A stretch of 64,000 nt of DNA, taken from Pantoea sp. SOD02. Lineage in GTDB: Bacteria > Pseudomonadota > Gammaproteobacteria > Enterobacterales > Enterobacteriaceae. Where the stretch lies: positions 2,294,001 through 2,358,000 of the forward strand of contig NZ_CP102604.1 of NCBI RefSeq assembly GCF_024707505.1, in the 5' to 3' direction. The notes under the pieces are model-generated. The model ran no database searches and was not told the DNA's origin. It saw only the letters and a list, made by a program, of their open reading frames with translations. This document shows positions 19,758 through 29,276 of this stretch, piece after piece (position 1 is the first letter of the stretch; each line of letters opens with the position of its first letter). Both the position numbers and the translations under genes were made by a program.

Positions 19758-22365
19758 CGCCAATCTACGCAACAAGCGCAAGATTTCGCCGTTCTGGTTA
19801 TTGCCCATCATCGCCCTGCTGATTGCTGGCTGGCTGTTGTGGACCAATTATCAGGAGCGCGGTACGACGATCACCATTAACTTCCAGACCGCCGACGGGA
19901 TTGTGCCAGGCCGCACACCCATTCGCTATCAGGGCGTTGAAGTGGGCACGGTGCAAGGCATTGTGCTGAGTGATGACTATCGCAGCATCCAGATTAAGGC
20001 CAGCATCAAAAGCGACATGCGCGATGCACTGCGTGAAGACACCCAATTCTGGCTGGTGACGCCGAAAGCGTCGCTGGCGGGCGTCTCCGGGCTTGATGCG
20101 CTGGTCGGCGGTAACTACATCGGCATGATGCCGGGCAAAGGTAAAGAGAGCGATCACTTCACCGCGCTCGATACCCAACCGAAATATCGCGTCAATACCG
20201 GTGAGCTATTGATCCACCTGCGTGCGCCGGATCTCGGCTCGCTTAACACCGGTTCGCTGGTCTACTACCGCAAAATTCCGGTGGGTCGCGTCTATGACTA
20301 CAGCCTGAACAACAGCACCGATGGCGTCACCATTGATGTGCTGATTGAGCGCCGCTTTATCAATCTGGTGAAAAAGCAGAGCCGCTTCTGGAATGTCTCC
20401 GGCGTCGATGCGGATGTCAGCCTGAGCGGTGCCAAAGTGAAGCTGGAAAGCCTGGCCGCGTTGGTGAACGGTGCGATTGCCTTCGATTCGCCCAATGACG
20501 GTGAGCAAGCTCAGGTAGATGCCAATTACCAGCTCTATCCGGATTTGGCGCGCAGTCAGCGCGGCGTGCAAGTGAAACTGGATTTGCCGAGCGGCGATAA
20601 TCTGAAAGCCGATAGCACGCCGCTGATGTATCAGGGACTTGAAGTCGGTACCTTAACCAAACTCAACCTGCTGGATGGCGGCAAAGTCACCGGCGAGTTA
20701 ACGGTCGATCCTTCAGTAACCGGTTTGATGCGCAGCGGAACGCGCATTGAGATGCGCACGCCGAAGATCAGCCTGACCGATACCAATCTTAGCAGCCTGT
20801 TAACCGGCAATACCTTCGAACTGGTGCCAGGCGAAGGCGAACCGCAGGATCACTTCACTGTGTTACCGTCCAGCGAAACCTTGCTGCAAAAACCTGACGT
20901 GCTGACGGTAAAACTCAGCGCGCCGGAAACCTACGGCATCGATGCCGGCCAGCCGGTGATGCTGTATGGCATGAAAATCGGCCAGGTGATTTCACGCACG
21001 CTGGATGAGAATGGCATCAGCTTTGTCGCAGCTATCAACCCGGAACACCGTAATCTGGTGCACGCCGATAGCAAATTTGTGGTGAATAGCCGCCTCGATG
21101 TGAAGTTTGGCCTCGACGGTATGCAGGTGCTGGGCGCCAGCGCGCGCGAATGGGTCGATGGCGGCATTCGTCTGATTCCAGGCGCGAAAGGTAATCCATC
21201 CAGTCGTTATCCTTTATATGCCGATGCGGAGCGGGCCCAGGAAGGCATCGTGGGCGAACAGCCGCCGACCACGCTGAAACTTACCGCCAACAGCTTGCCA
21301 GATGTGCAGGCCGGTTCGGTGCTGCTGTACCGCAAATTCCAGGTCGGTGAAGTGGTGGATGTGGTGCCGCGCGCGGATGCGTTTGAAATCTCGATTCACA
21401 TCCAGCCGCAGTATCGCAAGCTGCTCACTAGCGAAAGTGTGTTCTGGGCCGAAGGCGGCGCCAAAGTGCAGCTCAACGGCAGCGGCTTGACGGTACAAGC
21501 ATCTCCGCTCAACCGTGCGCTGAAAGGTGCTATCAGCTTCGATAATCTGACCGGCGCGCAGGCCGCGAAAGGCGTTAAGCGCGTGCTGTACGCCTCAGAA
21601 ACTGCCGCGCGTGCAGTTGGCAGCCAGATTACCTTGCACACCTTTGATGCCAGCAAACTGGCGGCGGGCATGCCGATTCGCTATCTCGGCATCAACATTG
21701 GCCAGGTTGAATCACTGGCGTTGAGTTCGGATAACAATCAGGTTGTCGCCAAAGCGGTGCTTTATCCGGAATACGTGCAGGACTTCGCACGCATCGGCAG
21801 CCGCTTCTCGGTGGTATCACCGGAGATTTCTGCGGCGGGCGTGAATCATATCGAAACGCTGTTGCAGCCTTATCTCAACGTCGATCCGGGCAAAGGTGCT
21901 CCGGCGCGCACTTTTGAACTGCAGGAAAGCACCATCACCGATTCACGCTACCTGAACGGCTTGACGATTTATGTCGATGCCGCTGACTCCGGATCGCTGT
22001 CGGTGGGCACGCCAGTACTGTTCCGAGGCGTTGAAGTGGGCACCGTCACCGGAACGTCGCTGGGCAATATGGCGGATCGCGTGCAGATTGCGCTGCGTAT
22101 CAGTAAGAAGTATCAACATCTGGTGCGCAACAACTCGGTGTTCTGGCTGGCTTCCGGCTATAACTTCGATTTCGGTCTGATTGGCGGCGTGTTGAAAACC
22201 GGCACCTTCCAGCAGTTCATTCGCGGCGGCGTACAATTTGCCACACCGCCGACGGTGCCATTAGCACCGCAGGCCGGCGCCAACAAACACTTCCTGCTAC
22301 AGGATGAAGCGCCGAAAGCGTGGCGCGACTGGGGCACCGCGATTCCGGACCCTAATCAACCTTAA
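19726..22365 (+). CDS. letB: LetB, seven-MCE-domain lipid transport tunnel
   Basis: After one transmembrane helix (about residues 22-42) the protein is a chain of MCE domains recognisable by repeated V(R/M)[13 protein letters not shown] segments: [76 protein letters not shown]. That makes seven, as in E. coli YebT/LetB, which forms a periplasm-spanning tube. ATG 19726 (MQQETP, 879 aa) is preferred; ATG 19720 is two codons upstream. It overlaps letA and ends at a terminator before rsmF. Confidence 0.95.
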   Translation: MQQETPTTPTSANLRNKRKISPFWLLPIIALLIAGWLLWTNYQERGTTITINFQTADGIVPGRTPIRYQGVEVGTVQGIVLSDDYRSIQIKASIKSDMRDALREDTQFWLVTPKASLAGVSGLDALVGGNYIGMMPGKGKESDHFTALDTQPKYRVNTGELLIHLRAPDLGSLNTGSLVYYRKIPVGRVYDYSLNNSTDGVTIDVLIERRFINLVKKQSRFWNVSGVDADVSLSGAKVKLESLAALVNGAIAFDSPNDGEQAQVDANYQLYPDLARSQRGVQVKLDLPSGDNLKADSTPLMYQGLEVGTLTKLNLLDGGKVTGELTVDPSVTGLMRSGTRIEMRTPKISLTDTNLSSLLTGNTFELVPGEGEPQDHFTVLPSSETLLQKPDVLTVKLSAPETYGIDAGQPVMLYGMKIGQVISRTLDENGISFVAAINPEHRNLVHADSKFVVNSRLDVKFGLDGMQVLGASAREWVDGGIRLIPGAKGNPSSRYPLYADAERAQEGIVGEQPPTTLKLTANSLPDVQAGSVLLYRKFQVGEVVDVVPRADAFEISIHIQPQYRKLLTSESVFWAEGGAKVQLNGSGLTVQASPLNRALKGAISFDNLTGAQAAKGVKRVLYASETAARAVGSQITLHTFDASKLAAGMPIRYLGINIGQVESLALSSDNNQVVAKAVLYPEYVQDFARIGSRFSVVSPEISAAGVNHIETLLQPYLNVDPGKGAPARTFELQESTITDSRYLNGLTIYVDAADSGSLSVGTPVLFRGVEVGTVTGTSLGNMADRVQIALRISKKYQHLVRNNSVFWLASGYNFDFGLIGGVLKTGTFQQFIRGGVQFATPPTVPLAPQAGANKHFLLQDEAPKAWRDWGTAIPDPNQP

Positions 22366-22369
22366 GCAA

Positions 22370-22399
22370 ATCGGGCAGCCTGGCTGCCCGATTCTTTTT
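22370..22399 (+). terminator. letAB terminator
   Basis: ATCGGGCAGCC and GGCTGCCCGAT are followed by TCTTTTTC, immediately after the letB stop. Confidence 0.88.
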
Positions 22400-22437
22400 C
22401 GCGTGTTACACTTCGCGCTCATTTCGTTTCCCGGTAG

Positions 22438-23862
22438 ATGCCCGTGTCCGATCGCTTTCCCGAAGATTTCCTCGCGCTGATGCGCGCCAGCCTTGCTGAC
22501 GACGCCGAACTGCAACGCTTTCTCGCCATTAGCCAGCAACCGTTGCGTCGCAGCTTACGCGTCAACACCTTAAAAATTAGCGTGGAAGATTTCCTCGCCC
22601 GCACCGCCGACTATGGCTGGCGCTTATCGCCCATTCCGTGGTGTGCCGAAGGATTCTGGATTGAGCGTGATGACGAATCGCTGCCGCTTGGTAGCGTGGC
22701 GGAGCACCTGAGCGGGCTGTTCTACATCCAGGAAGCCAGCTCGATGCTGCCGGTCACCGCGCTGTTTGATGCCGCACCTGATGCGCGTCAGGTGATGGAT
22801 GTAGCTGCTGCACCGGGCTCCAAAACCACGCAGATGGCCGCGCTGATGCGCAATGAAGGCGCTATTCTGGCGAACGAATACTCGGCCAGCCGCGTTAAAG
22901 TGCTGCACGCTAATATCAGCCGCTGCGGTGTCAGCAATGTGGCGCTGACTCATTTTGATGGTCGCGTGTTTGGTGCCGCGCTGCCGGAGCGTTTCGATGC
23001 CATTCTGCTTGATGCACCCTGCTCTGGCGAAGGCGTAGTGCGTAAAGATGCCGACGCGCTGCGTAACTGGACGCTGGCCAGCACCGAAGCGATTGCGGAA
23101 ACCCAACGCGATTTGCTCGACAGCGCTTTCCATGCCTTGCAGCCCGGCGGCACGCTGATTTACTCCACCTGCACACTGAATCAGATCGAGAATCAGCAGG
23201 TGATTCAATGGTTGCAACAGCGTTATCCCGATGCGGTTGAAATCGTACCGCTGAACGGCCTGTTCGCCGGAGCCGATCAGGCGTTAACCGCCGAAGGTTA
23301 CCTGCACGTGTTCCCGCAGATTTTCGATAGTGAAGGTTTCTTCGTCGCGCGTCTGCGTAAAACAGCCAGCATTCCCGCGTTGCCCACGCCAACCTATAAA
23401 GTTGGCAAACTGCCCTTCTCTCCGGCCAGCCGCAAGCTGAGCGCCGAAGTGCAGCAGGCGGCGGCAAAAGTCGGCTTGCAGTGGGATGAGAACCACACGC
23501 TGTGGCAGCGCGATAAGGAGCTGTGGCTGTTCCCGGCGGCGCTGGAGAGTTGGCTGGGCAAAGTGCGTTTCTCGCGCATCGGCCTTAAGCTGGCAGAAAC
23601 CTTCCCGAAAGGCTATCGCTGGCAACATGAAGCTGTGGTGGCGCTGTCGCAGCCAGGCAGCGCGCTGGATTTCGAACTCACCGATGCAGAAGCGGAAACC
23701 TGGTATCGCGGTCAGGATATTCATCCGGAAAGCTTGCCCAATCGGGATGAAGTGATCGTCACCTATCAGCAGCAGCCGCTGGGATTGGCAAAGAAAGTGG
23801 GTAATCGCATTAAAAACAGTTATCCGCGTGAACTGGTGCGCGACGGGCGTCTGTTCCGTTAA
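22438..23862 (+). CDS. rsmF: 16S rRNA (cytosine1407-C5)-methyltransferase
   Basis: RsmF makes m5C1407 in 16S rRNA. The NSUN/RsmB fold shows the SAM motif [12 protein letters not shown] near 120, then [10 protein letters not shown] with the release cysteine and STCTLN with the catalytic nucleophile cysteine. A PUA-like C-terminal region ends [13 protein letters not shown] 22438 gives 474 aa; a GTG two codons later is possible. It faces pphA tail to tail with three bases between stops. Confidence 0.95.
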   Translation: MPVSDRFPEDFLALMRASLADDAELQRFLAISQQPLRRSLRVNTLKISVEDFLARTADYGWRLSPIPWCAEGFWIERDDESLPLGSVAEHLSGLFYIQEASSMLPVTALFDAAPDARQVMDVAAAPGSKTTQMAALMRNEGAILANEYSASRVKVLHANISRCGVSNVALTHFDGRVFGAALPERFDAILLDAPCSGEGVVRKDADALRNWTLASTEAIAETQRDLLDSAFHALQPGGTLIYSTCTLNQIENQQVIQWLQQRYPDAVEIVPLNGLFAGADQALTAEGYLHVFPQIFDSEGFFVARLRKTASIPALPTPTYKVGKLPFSPASRKLSAEVQQAAAKVGLQWDENHTLWQRDKELWLFPAALESWLGKVRFSRIGLKLAETFPKGYRWQHEAVVALSQPGSALDFELTDAEAETWYRGQDIHPESLPNRDEVIVTYQQQPLGLAKKVGNRIKNSYPRELVRDGRLFR

Positions 23863-23865
23863 ACG

Positions 23866-24513
23866 TTACTGCAATTGCACCAGAGTAAGATGATTGCCGA
23901 ATACCGCGCCAGTATCGATGTAATGCTGATTCGCCACATTGAGCGGTTGTTCTAACGGCGTGTGGCCGAAGTAGAAATCACTGGCGCCATCGATGTGGGC
24001 TGAACTGCCGCGTTGATGGCGTCCCAGCCGATCGCGACTCCACACCACTTGTTGCCAGTCAACATCCTGCCCCAACGCATAATGGCTGGCTGGATAATCG
24101 GCGTGGGCAATGACCACCACGCGATCGCCGAAATCCAGATGCAGGATCAACGGTAACTCAGCGCAGCGTTTCAACGCATGGCGCGCAGCAATTAATTTTG
24201 CGCCCTTCAACTGCCAAAACCACTCGCCGCCGTTCATCATCCATAAGGTTTGATCTCGCCCATCCAGCGCAGCGAGCGCCATCTGCTCATGATTGCCGCG
24301 CACGCAGCGAAACCAGGGTTCCTGCATCAGCGCTAAACAGCCAGGACTGTCCGGCCCGCGATCGATTAAATCGCCCACCGACAGCAATAAATCCTGCTGC
24401 TTATCGAAATCCCGCTTCTGCAGTTGCGCATCGAGTTGGGCGCGGCAACCGTGCAGATCGCCCACCACCCAAATCTTTCGCCACATTTGCGTGTTTACCT
24501 TTTGGTAAAGCAT
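23866..24513 (-). CDS. pphA: PP2A-like serine/threonine protein phosphatase
   Basis: PphA is a metallophosphoesterase linked in E. coli to heat-shock and misfolded-protein signalling. All PPP-family motifs are visible: GDLHG, GDLIDRG, GNHEQ, HADYP and FGHTP. ATG 24513 (MLYQKVNTQ) behind GGGGAAG gives 215 aa, near the E. coli 218; an upstream ATG at 24555 has no ribosome site. In E. coli the sdsR/yebY locus is next. Here about 2.5 kb of other genes intervene. Confidence 0.93.
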   Translation of the reverse strand: MLYQKVNTQMWRKIWVVGDLHGCRAQLDAQLQKRDFDKQQDLLLSVGDLIDRGPDSPGCLALMQEPWFRCVRGNHEQMALAALDGRDQTLWMMNGGEWFWQLKGAKLIAARHALKRCAELPLILHLDFGDRVVVIAHADYPASHYALGQDVDWQQVVWSRDRLGRHQRGSSAHIDGASDFYFGHTPLEQPLNVANQHYIDTGAVFGNHLTLVQLQ

Positions 24514-24596
24514 GTAATCTTCCCCGGTTGACTGGAAGTTTAGTGAGCCCGGCATAAAGTATAGTCCGGTCAGGTTTAGCCAGCGGAGGGAACAGC

Positions 24597-24704
24597 ATGA
24601 GCGGACGGAAGCAATTCATTGGTGTGTTAATCGTTATTTTCATTGGTAGCTTGCTGCTACTGGAATCACTCGCTCGTCTGGTACATCTGTTATTTGTGGG
24701 ATAA
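24597..24704 (+). CDS. 35-aa single-pass membrane protein of unknown function
   Basis: ATG at 24597 follows GGAGGGAA at good spacing and encodes 35 residues: a basic start (MSGRKQF) and one hydrophobic helix from about 8 to 22, then LARLVHLLFVG. I do not recognise it. The clear ribosome site and membrane profile argue that it is translated. It lies between divergent pphA and the methyltransferase gene. Confidence 0.6.
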   Translation: MSGRKQFIGVLIVIFIGSLLLLESLARLVHLLFVG

Positions 24705-24769
24705 TTACGCGACTTTACATTCCGCGCTAAACGCCTAAACTCCTGTGCGCATCATATAAAGGAGCCTGT

Positions 24770-25501
24770 ATGAGTCAGAATATTTACGACAATCCTACCT
24801 TTTTTGCCGGTTACGCCACCTTGCCACGTTCCGTTAAGGGATTAGACGGCGCGCCAGAATGGCCCGCACTGCGTGCATTACTGCCTGACCTGCAGGATAA
24901 ACGTGTTCTCGATTTAGGCTGCGGCTACGGCTGGTTTTGCCGATACGCGCAGCAGCAAGGCGCGCGCGACGTGCTGGGACTCGACGTTTCCGAGAAGATG
25001 CTGGCGCAGGCCGCAACCATGACGCAGGGAACGGAGATTCGCTACCAGCGCGCCGATTTAGAAACGCTGCATCTGAGTGAATCTTATGATCTCGCCTACA
25101 GCTCACTGGCGCTGCACTACCTCACCAATATTGACGCGCTCTTCGCAACCCTGTTTGAGGCAATCACGCCGGGTGGCGCGCTGGTGTTTTCCTGTGAACA
25201 TCCTATTTACACCGCGCCTGCACAACAGCAATGGATTGTAGATGAGCACCAGCAGCGCAATTGGCCGGTAAATCATTATCAGCAGGAAGGCGAGCGCATC
25301 AGCAACTGGTTTGCCGATGGCGTGAAGAAGCAGCATCGCAAGCTGTCAACCTGGATCAATGCAGTGATCGGCGCAGGATTTGAGATCGTGCATCTCGATG
25401 AATGGGGACCGAGCGAAGAGATGGTTGCGCTGAATCCCGCCCTGGCGGAAGAACGCGATCGTCCGATGATGTTTTTGCTGGCGGCGCGTAAACCGTTGTG
25501 A
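24770..25501 (+). CDS. class I SAM-dependent methyltransferase
   Basis: This 243-aa cytoplasmic enzyme has the motif I VLDLGCGYGWFCRYA near 45, motif II LGLDVSEKML, and the later ALHYLTNIDALF and PGGALVFSCEHPIY of the Methyltransf_11 group. A substrate cannot be read from sequence; small-molecule methylation is likely. The ribosome site AAAGGAG sits before ATG 24770. It is not part of the E. coli order here and belongs to the lineage-specific insert between pphA and sdsR. Confidence 0.85.
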   Translation: MSQNIYDNPTFFAGYATLPRSVKGLDGAPEWPALRALLPDLQDKRVLDLGCGYGWFCRYAQQQGARDVLGLDVSEKMLAQAATMTQGTEIRYQRADLETLHLSESYDLAYSSLALHYLTNIDALFATLFEAITPGGALVFSCEHPIYTAPAQQQWIVDEHQQRNWPVNHYQQEGERISNWFADGVKKQHRKLSTWINAVIGAGFEIVHLDEWGPSEEMVALNPALAEERDRPMMFLLAARKPL

Positions 25502-25511
25502 CGTTGTCTTG

Positions 25512-25533
25512 AGGCTGCACACTGCAGCCTTTT
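25512..25533 (+). terminator. terminator of the methyltransferase gene
   Basis: AGGCTGCA-CAC-TGCAGCCT is followed by TTT, eleven bases after the stop. Confidence 0.7.
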
Positions 25534-25579
25534 ACATATCCCTGCGACGCTATTTGTGACATTCAGGGGGCATTGCGTA

Positions 25580-25747
25580 CTAGCGCGTGATTAAAAAGAT
25601 CGCTAGCAAGAAGAAGGCTATTAAACCGGCAAATGTCAGCGTCCCAATACGCGGCGTTTTGGCGCGGCCAACTACTACACCAATAAAGATACAAAGCAGC
25701 GTTAGGGTGCCAATCATTACCCAGAGAAGATATTGTGTATTTGCCAT
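25580..25747 (-). CDS. 55-aa two-helix membrane protein of unknown function
   Basis: Read on the minus strand from ATG 25747 (MANTQYLLWV), the frame gives 55 residues with two hydrophobic helices (about 6-26 and 36-53) joined by a short basic loop GRAKTPRIG, ending FLITR. AAGGAT lies just upstream. The overlapping longer frames on both strands lack this hydrophobic pattern and are taken as shadows. I do not recognise a family. Confidence 0.65.
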   Translation of the reverse strand: MANTQYLLWVMIGTLTLLCIFIGVVVGRAKTPRIGTLTFAGLIAFFLLAIFLITR

Positions 25748-25864
25748 GAAGGATCCTTATCCGGCCATTAATCAGATGCGCCAACGTTATACCATTTTTC
25801 GCACAGACTGACTGCAGCTATATGACCGCACCTTTTCTGCTGATTATTTCCCGTCCAGTCATCA

Positions 25865-26185
25865 TCAAGTCGCGTTATGCTCGCAACGCACAGCCTTGAG
25901 ATTTTCCAACTGCTGTAAACGCGCTGCAGCCTTATTGTTCGCACTGGCTTTCGCAATGCCGTTACCGATACCAAAATCCCCAACGAAGCCGAGGACTGTC
26001 AGCGCATCAAACTCGCCAGTTTTATCGATCTGCTGCTTAACACTTTGACTTTTAGCAATCTCCAGATTTAGTGCTGCACAGTCGTAGGTTTGTGCTTCGG
26101 CATCGCTCACATTGGCAGACTGCGGATATTGTTTCAGCGCGCAGCCACTCAGCAGCATGGCGATCAGAATAACAGGCTTGTACAT
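25865..26185 (-). CDS. small predicted outer-membrane or periplasmic lipoprotein
   Basis: The 106-aa product has a lipobox (MLLSGC, cysteine at residue 15) after a short hydrophobic signal peptide, then a helical soluble part with a glycine-rich stretch (VLGFVGDFGIGNGIAKA) and a possible disulfide pair (YDCAAL, VRCEHN). Function is unknown. Asp does not follow the cysteine, so transport to the outer membrane would be expected. Confidence 0.75.
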   Translation of the reverse strand: MYKPVILIAMLLSGCALKQYPQSANVSDAEAQTYDCAALNLEIAKSQSVKQQIDKTGEFDALTVLGFVGDFGIGNGIAKASANNKAAARLQQLENLKAVRCEHNAT

Positions 26186-26289
26186 CTTGCAAGATTCTCA
26201 CTAAAGCGGCGATTTATTACGAGAAACTGTAGCATCTGGGAGAGATGACGATCGGGGGAATAAGTAACGTTAAGATGGGTATTTAAAAA

Positions 26290-26315
26290 TAAAAAAGCAC
26301 TGCCTAAGCAGTGCT
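26290..26315 (-). terminator. terminator of the csp-microprotein transcript
   Basis: On the minus strand AGCACTGC-TTAG-GCAGTGCT is followed by six T residues. A second palindrome, TATCAGG-N6-CCTGATA at 26327-26346, lies between it and the microprotein stop. Confidence 0.85.
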
Positions 26316-26380
26316 AATAATTCTGATATCAGGCAATTACCTGATAAGCCCTAATAATTATCAGGGCAGAATATCCGTTA

Positions 26381-26527
26381 TTATGCAGTTTTCAACATAA
26401 TCATTGATGATTTGCAGAAAATGCATTTAGCGCCATGTGGGTTCATTTTAGTAATATCGAACGCGGAGGTGCGATATTGTGAACTCTGGCAATGCGGACA
26501 TCTTAAACGATGATAAATACGAATAAT
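26381..26527 (-). CDS. YmcF/YnfQ-like cold-shock microprotein, probable ATT start
   Basis: Directly after the csp stop, in another frame, lie 48 codons ending in TAA at 26383-26381. The frame encodes two CxxC pairs (RCPHCQSSQY at 9-18; KCIFCKSSM at 34-42), a zinc-ribbon layout. There is no ATG, GTG or TTG before the first CxxC. Two ATT codons at 26527 and 26524 overlap or abut the csp TAA (TAATT). E. coli YmcF and YnfQ are microproteins encoded next to cold-shock csp genes and reported to start at ATT. AGG lies just upstream inside the csp end, so coupling to csp translation is likely. Confidence 0.7.
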   Translation of the reverse strand: MIRIYHRLRCPHCQSSQYRTSAFDITKMNPHGAKCIFCKSSMIMLKTA

Positions 26528-26739
26528 TACAGACCTAATACATTTGTTGCAGACGGACCTTTAGGACCATCTTCAACTGAAAACTCAACACGCTGACCTT
26601 CATCAAGTGAGCGATAATCAGTGCCCTGAATGGCTGAGAAGTGGACGAAAACGTCCTTGCTGCCATTTTCAGGAGAAATAAAGCCGAAGCCTTTTTCAGA
26701 GTTGAACCATTTTACCGTTCCAAGAATTTTATTAGACAT
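26527..26739 (-). CDS. CspA-family cold-shock protein
   Basis: This 70-aa CSD protein has RNP1 KGFGFISP and RNP2 VFVHFSAIQ. It differs from the window's CspC ([31 protein letters not shown]) and resembles the inducible CspA/B/G/I group. A long leader and the downstream YmcF-like frame, both features of cold-inducible csp genes, support regulation by temperature. It is not present at this place in E. coli. Confidence 0.93.
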   Translation of the reverse strand: MSNKILGTVKWFNSEKGFGFISPENGSKDVFVHFSAIQGTDYRSLDEGQRVEFSVEDGPKGPSATNVLGL

Positions 26740-26900
26740 AATTTTTACCTTTTAAATGAGCCTATTGGCGTAAGGGCCGAGTTGCAGATACGAATCAGAA
26801 CTTAGGATAAGACTCAAAGAGAAAGGGCTTGAAGCGGCACTAACTGGGATGAGAAATACAATGGGAACTAACCTTCTAACTGTCTGCTATTCAGACCGAC
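26740..26900 (-). promoter_or_regulatory. long 5' leader of the cold-shock gene
   Basis: Just before the ribosome site, the minus strand reads CGCCAATAGGC (26770-26760), then TTTAAAAGGT and ATG. The cspA leader of E. coli has CGCCGAAAGGC then TTAAAGGT in the same place (the upstream box). The exact transcription start is not visible to me. Confidence 0.45.
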
Positions 26901-27001
26901 GAAGCATTAACGCATTTATTTTCGATACTAGCAAGCGAAAAGAATATTTAATTCTCGGTTAGTGATAATGGTTTTTTGAATTTAGAACGTAAAAAAGAGA
27001 C

Positions 27002-27101
27002 AAAAAAAGACCGAATACGATTCCTATATTCGGTCCAGGGAAATGGCTCTTTGAGAGCCGTGCGCTAAAAGTTGGCATTTTTGCAGGCGAGGACGCCTTG
27101 C
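27002..27101 (-). ncRNA. sdsR: SdsR (RyeB) small RNA
   Basis: The minus strand begins GCAAGGCG at 27101 and continues with TGCCAACTTTTAGCGCACGG, the GAGAGCC/AGAGCCATTTCCCTGG block and the terminal hairpin GACCGAATA...TATTCGGTC plus seven T, matching enterobacterial SdsR over about 100 bases. SdsR is a sigma-S-dependent, Hfq/ProQ-bound sRNA that lowers mutS, tolC and other mRNAs. A sigma-S-like -10, TCTACCTTTAA, lies just upstream. Position next to yebY is conserved; an antisense RyeA is expected on the plus strand but I cannot place its ends. Confidence 0.9.
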
Positions 27102-27245
27102 CATTTAAAGGTAGACCAGGATTGGTGGTTTTCCAGCCAATATGGAGGTTTGATACGGAAAGGTGACAACTCTGTGATCGTGCTGACAGAACAAGGAAGC
27201 AAGCGTAGCGGCAAAAATGTGCGCTACGCCTGAAAAATTAGGGGA

Positions 27246-27590
27246 TTACTTATCGCACAGTTGCTGGGCGCGATCGATGATCGGCTGCAGACTCATTTTC
27301 TGACCGGGATGAGCTTTATCAACGGCGACGATGGTGTCGATCGATTGCAGCGTGCCCTGCCCGGCAGTTTTGCGCGCCAGGGCTTTATCGTTAAGCGGAT
27401 ACTGCAGCAGCGTGCCCGGATTAATCGCGAACAACGCGCCGTCTTTCTCGCAGGTCAACATCACCTCTTCGCGGGTGAAGGGCCATTTATCTTTTCCAAT
27501 CTCAAAACGGCTGACGGTAATAATCTGTGCCGCCATCGCCTGGCTGCACAGCGCCATCAATACGCAAGCTGGAATCAGTTTCTTCAGCAA
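27246..27590 (-). CDS. yebY: YebY, DUF2511 periplasmic protein
   Basis: This 114-aa exported protein has a signal peptide (MLKKLIPACVLMALCSQAMA, cleavage after AMA) and two cysteines in the mature part (MLTCEKDG, QQLCDK). It matches E. coli YebY, which lies beside the CopC/CopD genes and may work with them in copper handling; the role is inferred from context. It lies downstream of copD with a 36-base gap. Confidence 0.92.
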   Translation of the reverse strand: MLKKLIPACVLMALCSQAMAAQIITVSRFEIGKDKWPFTREEVMLTCEKDGALFAINPGTLLQYPLNDKALARKTAGQGTLQSIDTIVAVDKAHPGQKMSLQPIIDRAQQLCDK

Positions 27591-27626
27591 AATATCGACC
27601 TCATTTCATCTTCTTTAATGACACAT

Positions 27627-28508
27627 TCAGGCCGGTGACAGTGTGGCAAACACACTCACCAACCCAATAACAAGAACGGCCAGCAGCAGCTCAAGCTGCG
27701 TCAGGCGAATAAACAGATGCGCTGTATTGCTGGCCGCCAGGCGAAAGCGCGGCACCAGCAGATAACGATTGGTTAACGCGATAGCGATCATCAGCATGAC
27801 CAGCAGCACTTTCACCACCAGCAGCTCGCTCCACAGCGTGGCTTGCCAATTTAGCGGTGAACCGGCAATCAGCAGGCTATTAATCGTGCCCGTCAGCAGC
27901 GCGAGCGCCACCGCCAGGTGGCCGTAACGCGAGAAGCGCATCATGCAGCGGATCGCATCAGTGCGAAAGGCAATCTGCCGTGCTTCACGCATCAGCACTA
28001 ACAGCGGCAGTAAACCGCCCGTCCAGAATGCAGCTGCAATTAAATGCAGTGCGTGATTGCCTTGCTGCAGCAATCCAGGCCAGCCATCGCGCATCGCGGC
28101 ATGCCCCACGCCGGCTAAAGCCATCAGCTGCAAGAGGCCGCTACACAGCAGCAGATTTTGCCGCAGTGTGCCACGCAGCAGCAGCGCCAACGTGCTCAGC
28201 AGTGCGAAAGCAATTTCCCAGCGCCAAACCTGACCGAAGCGCGTGCTAAGCACCGCTTGCCAGGTTGCGCTGTCACTTACATTTCGCCAGTCGCCGCTCA
28301 TCAAGCCGGTTTGTGTTGCCAGCATCAACAGCGCGCTGAACAAACTCAGCAGTGCGCTGGTACGTAAAATTAAACCTAAACGTTGTGATAGCAGCGGACG
28401 ATAGCGGCGCGGCGCCAGCAGCGCGGTATAGAAGGCGCTACCGGCGAGCAGCAGCACCGACAAAAAATGCAGCGCTCGCAAGCCAATCCACAGCGTGCTC
28501 AAACTCAT
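27627..28508 (-). CDS. yebZ: CopD-family inner-membrane copper protein
   Basis: This 293-aa polytopic protein has about eight helices and the CopD pattern of membrane histidines (LRALHFLSV near 13, GVGHAAM and NHALHLIAAAFWTGGLLPL in mid-protein, SRYGHLAVA). CopD proteins are thought to move copper across the inner membrane together with periplasmic CopC. ATG 28508 is chosen over TTG 28511. It starts three bases after the copC stop, so the two are translationally linked. Confidence 0.92.
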   Translation of the reverse strand: MSLSTLWIGLRALHFLSVLLLAGSAFYTALLAPRRYRPLLSQRLGLILRTSALLSLFSALLMLATQTGLMSGDWRNVSDSATWQAVLSTRFGQVWRWEIAFALLSTLALLLRGTLRQNLLLCSGLLQLMALAGVGHAAMRDGWPGLLQQGNHALHLIAAAFWTGGLLPLLVLMREARQIAFRTDAIRCMMRFSRYGHLAVALALLTGTINSLLIAGSPLNWQATLWSELLVVKVLLVMLMIAIALTNRYLLVPRFRLAASNTAHLFIRLTQLELLLAVLVIGLVSVFATLSPA

Positions 28509-28511
28509 CAA

Positions 28512-28889
28512 TCACTTCACGCTGAAGCTGTAGCTGCCTTTGGTTTTATGCCCATCAACGGACAGCACATGCCAGTTAACCTGATAATTGCCCGATGGCA
28601 GCGGCTGGCTGATCGGCACAATCAACTGATCGTGTTGTTTATCGTTGAGTTCGGCTTTTCCGATCGCCACCGGCTGATGTTGAGCATTGAGCACATCCAC
28701 GCCACTGAACGCCGCTTCAACATCTTCGGTAAAGGTCAGCGTTAAATTCTGCGGGGACGTTTTCACCACCGCTTTATCGGCTGGAACCGGTGTTTTCAGG
28801 TGAGCATGCGCCATGGCAAACTGGCTGAAGGCCAGCGTTGATGACGCCAGAAGTAGCGCGACGACCGAGTTGAACGCAGTTTTCTTCAT
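28512..28889 (-). CDS. yobA: CopC-type periplasmic copper-binding protein
   Basis: The 125-aa precursor has a signal peptide ending FAMA; the mature protein starts HAHLKTPVPADKA, with the N-terminal His that ligates Cu(II) in CopC proteins. The family segments LTLTFTEDVEAAFSGV and VLSVDGHKTKGSYSF follow and give the beta-barrel core and the second Cu(II) histidine. ATG 28889 is the real start; the long upstream extension overlaps holE sequence. It is first in copC-copD-yebY. Confidence 0.93.
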   Translation of the reverse strand: MKKTAFNSVVALLLASSTLAFSQFAMAHAHLKTPVPADKAVVKTSPQNLTLTFTEDVEAAFSGVDVLNAQHQPVAIGKAELNDKQHDQLIVPISQPLPSGNYQVNWHVLSVDGHKTKGSYSFSVK

Positions 28890-29042
28890 GACTTCTTCCC
28901 TTTTAAATACGGCAAACCACCGTAAACGTGGCAGCAGGATACGCCGCCGATCCGCAGGTGTCGAGACTTGCGGTGCGATCCAATCCCCTTGATCCCAGGG
29001 TCCGAAACCATTACTTTTGCCCCTGTTTATCAGGAGAAAAGC

Positions 29043-29273
29043 ATGAGCCAAAACCTTGCCCTGCTCTCGCAGGAAGAGAAAGACAAAGTGAATGTCGATC
29101 TGGCCGCCGCGGGCGTTGCATTTAAAGAGCGCTACAATATGCCGGTGATTGCCGAAATGGTGGAACGCGAGCAACCCGAAGCGCTGCGTGACTGGTTTCG
29201 TCAGCGCTTAATGAATTATCGCCAGGCTTCGCTTAGCCTGTCGCGCCTGCCCTACGAACCTAAGCAGAAGTAA
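29043..29273 (+). CDS. holE: DNA polymerase III theta subunit
   Basis: Theta binds and stabilises the epsilon proofreading subunit in the Pol III core. The 76-aa product aligns with HolE ([39 protein letters not shown]). The ATG at 29043 follows CAGGAGAA. It lies four bases before exoX; E. coli has yobB between them, which is missing here. Confidence 0.95.
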   Translation: MSQNLALLSQEEKDKVNVDLAAAGVAFKERYNMPVIAEMVEREQPEALRDWFRQRLMNYRQASLSLSRLPYEPKQK

Positions 29274-29276
29274 TTT

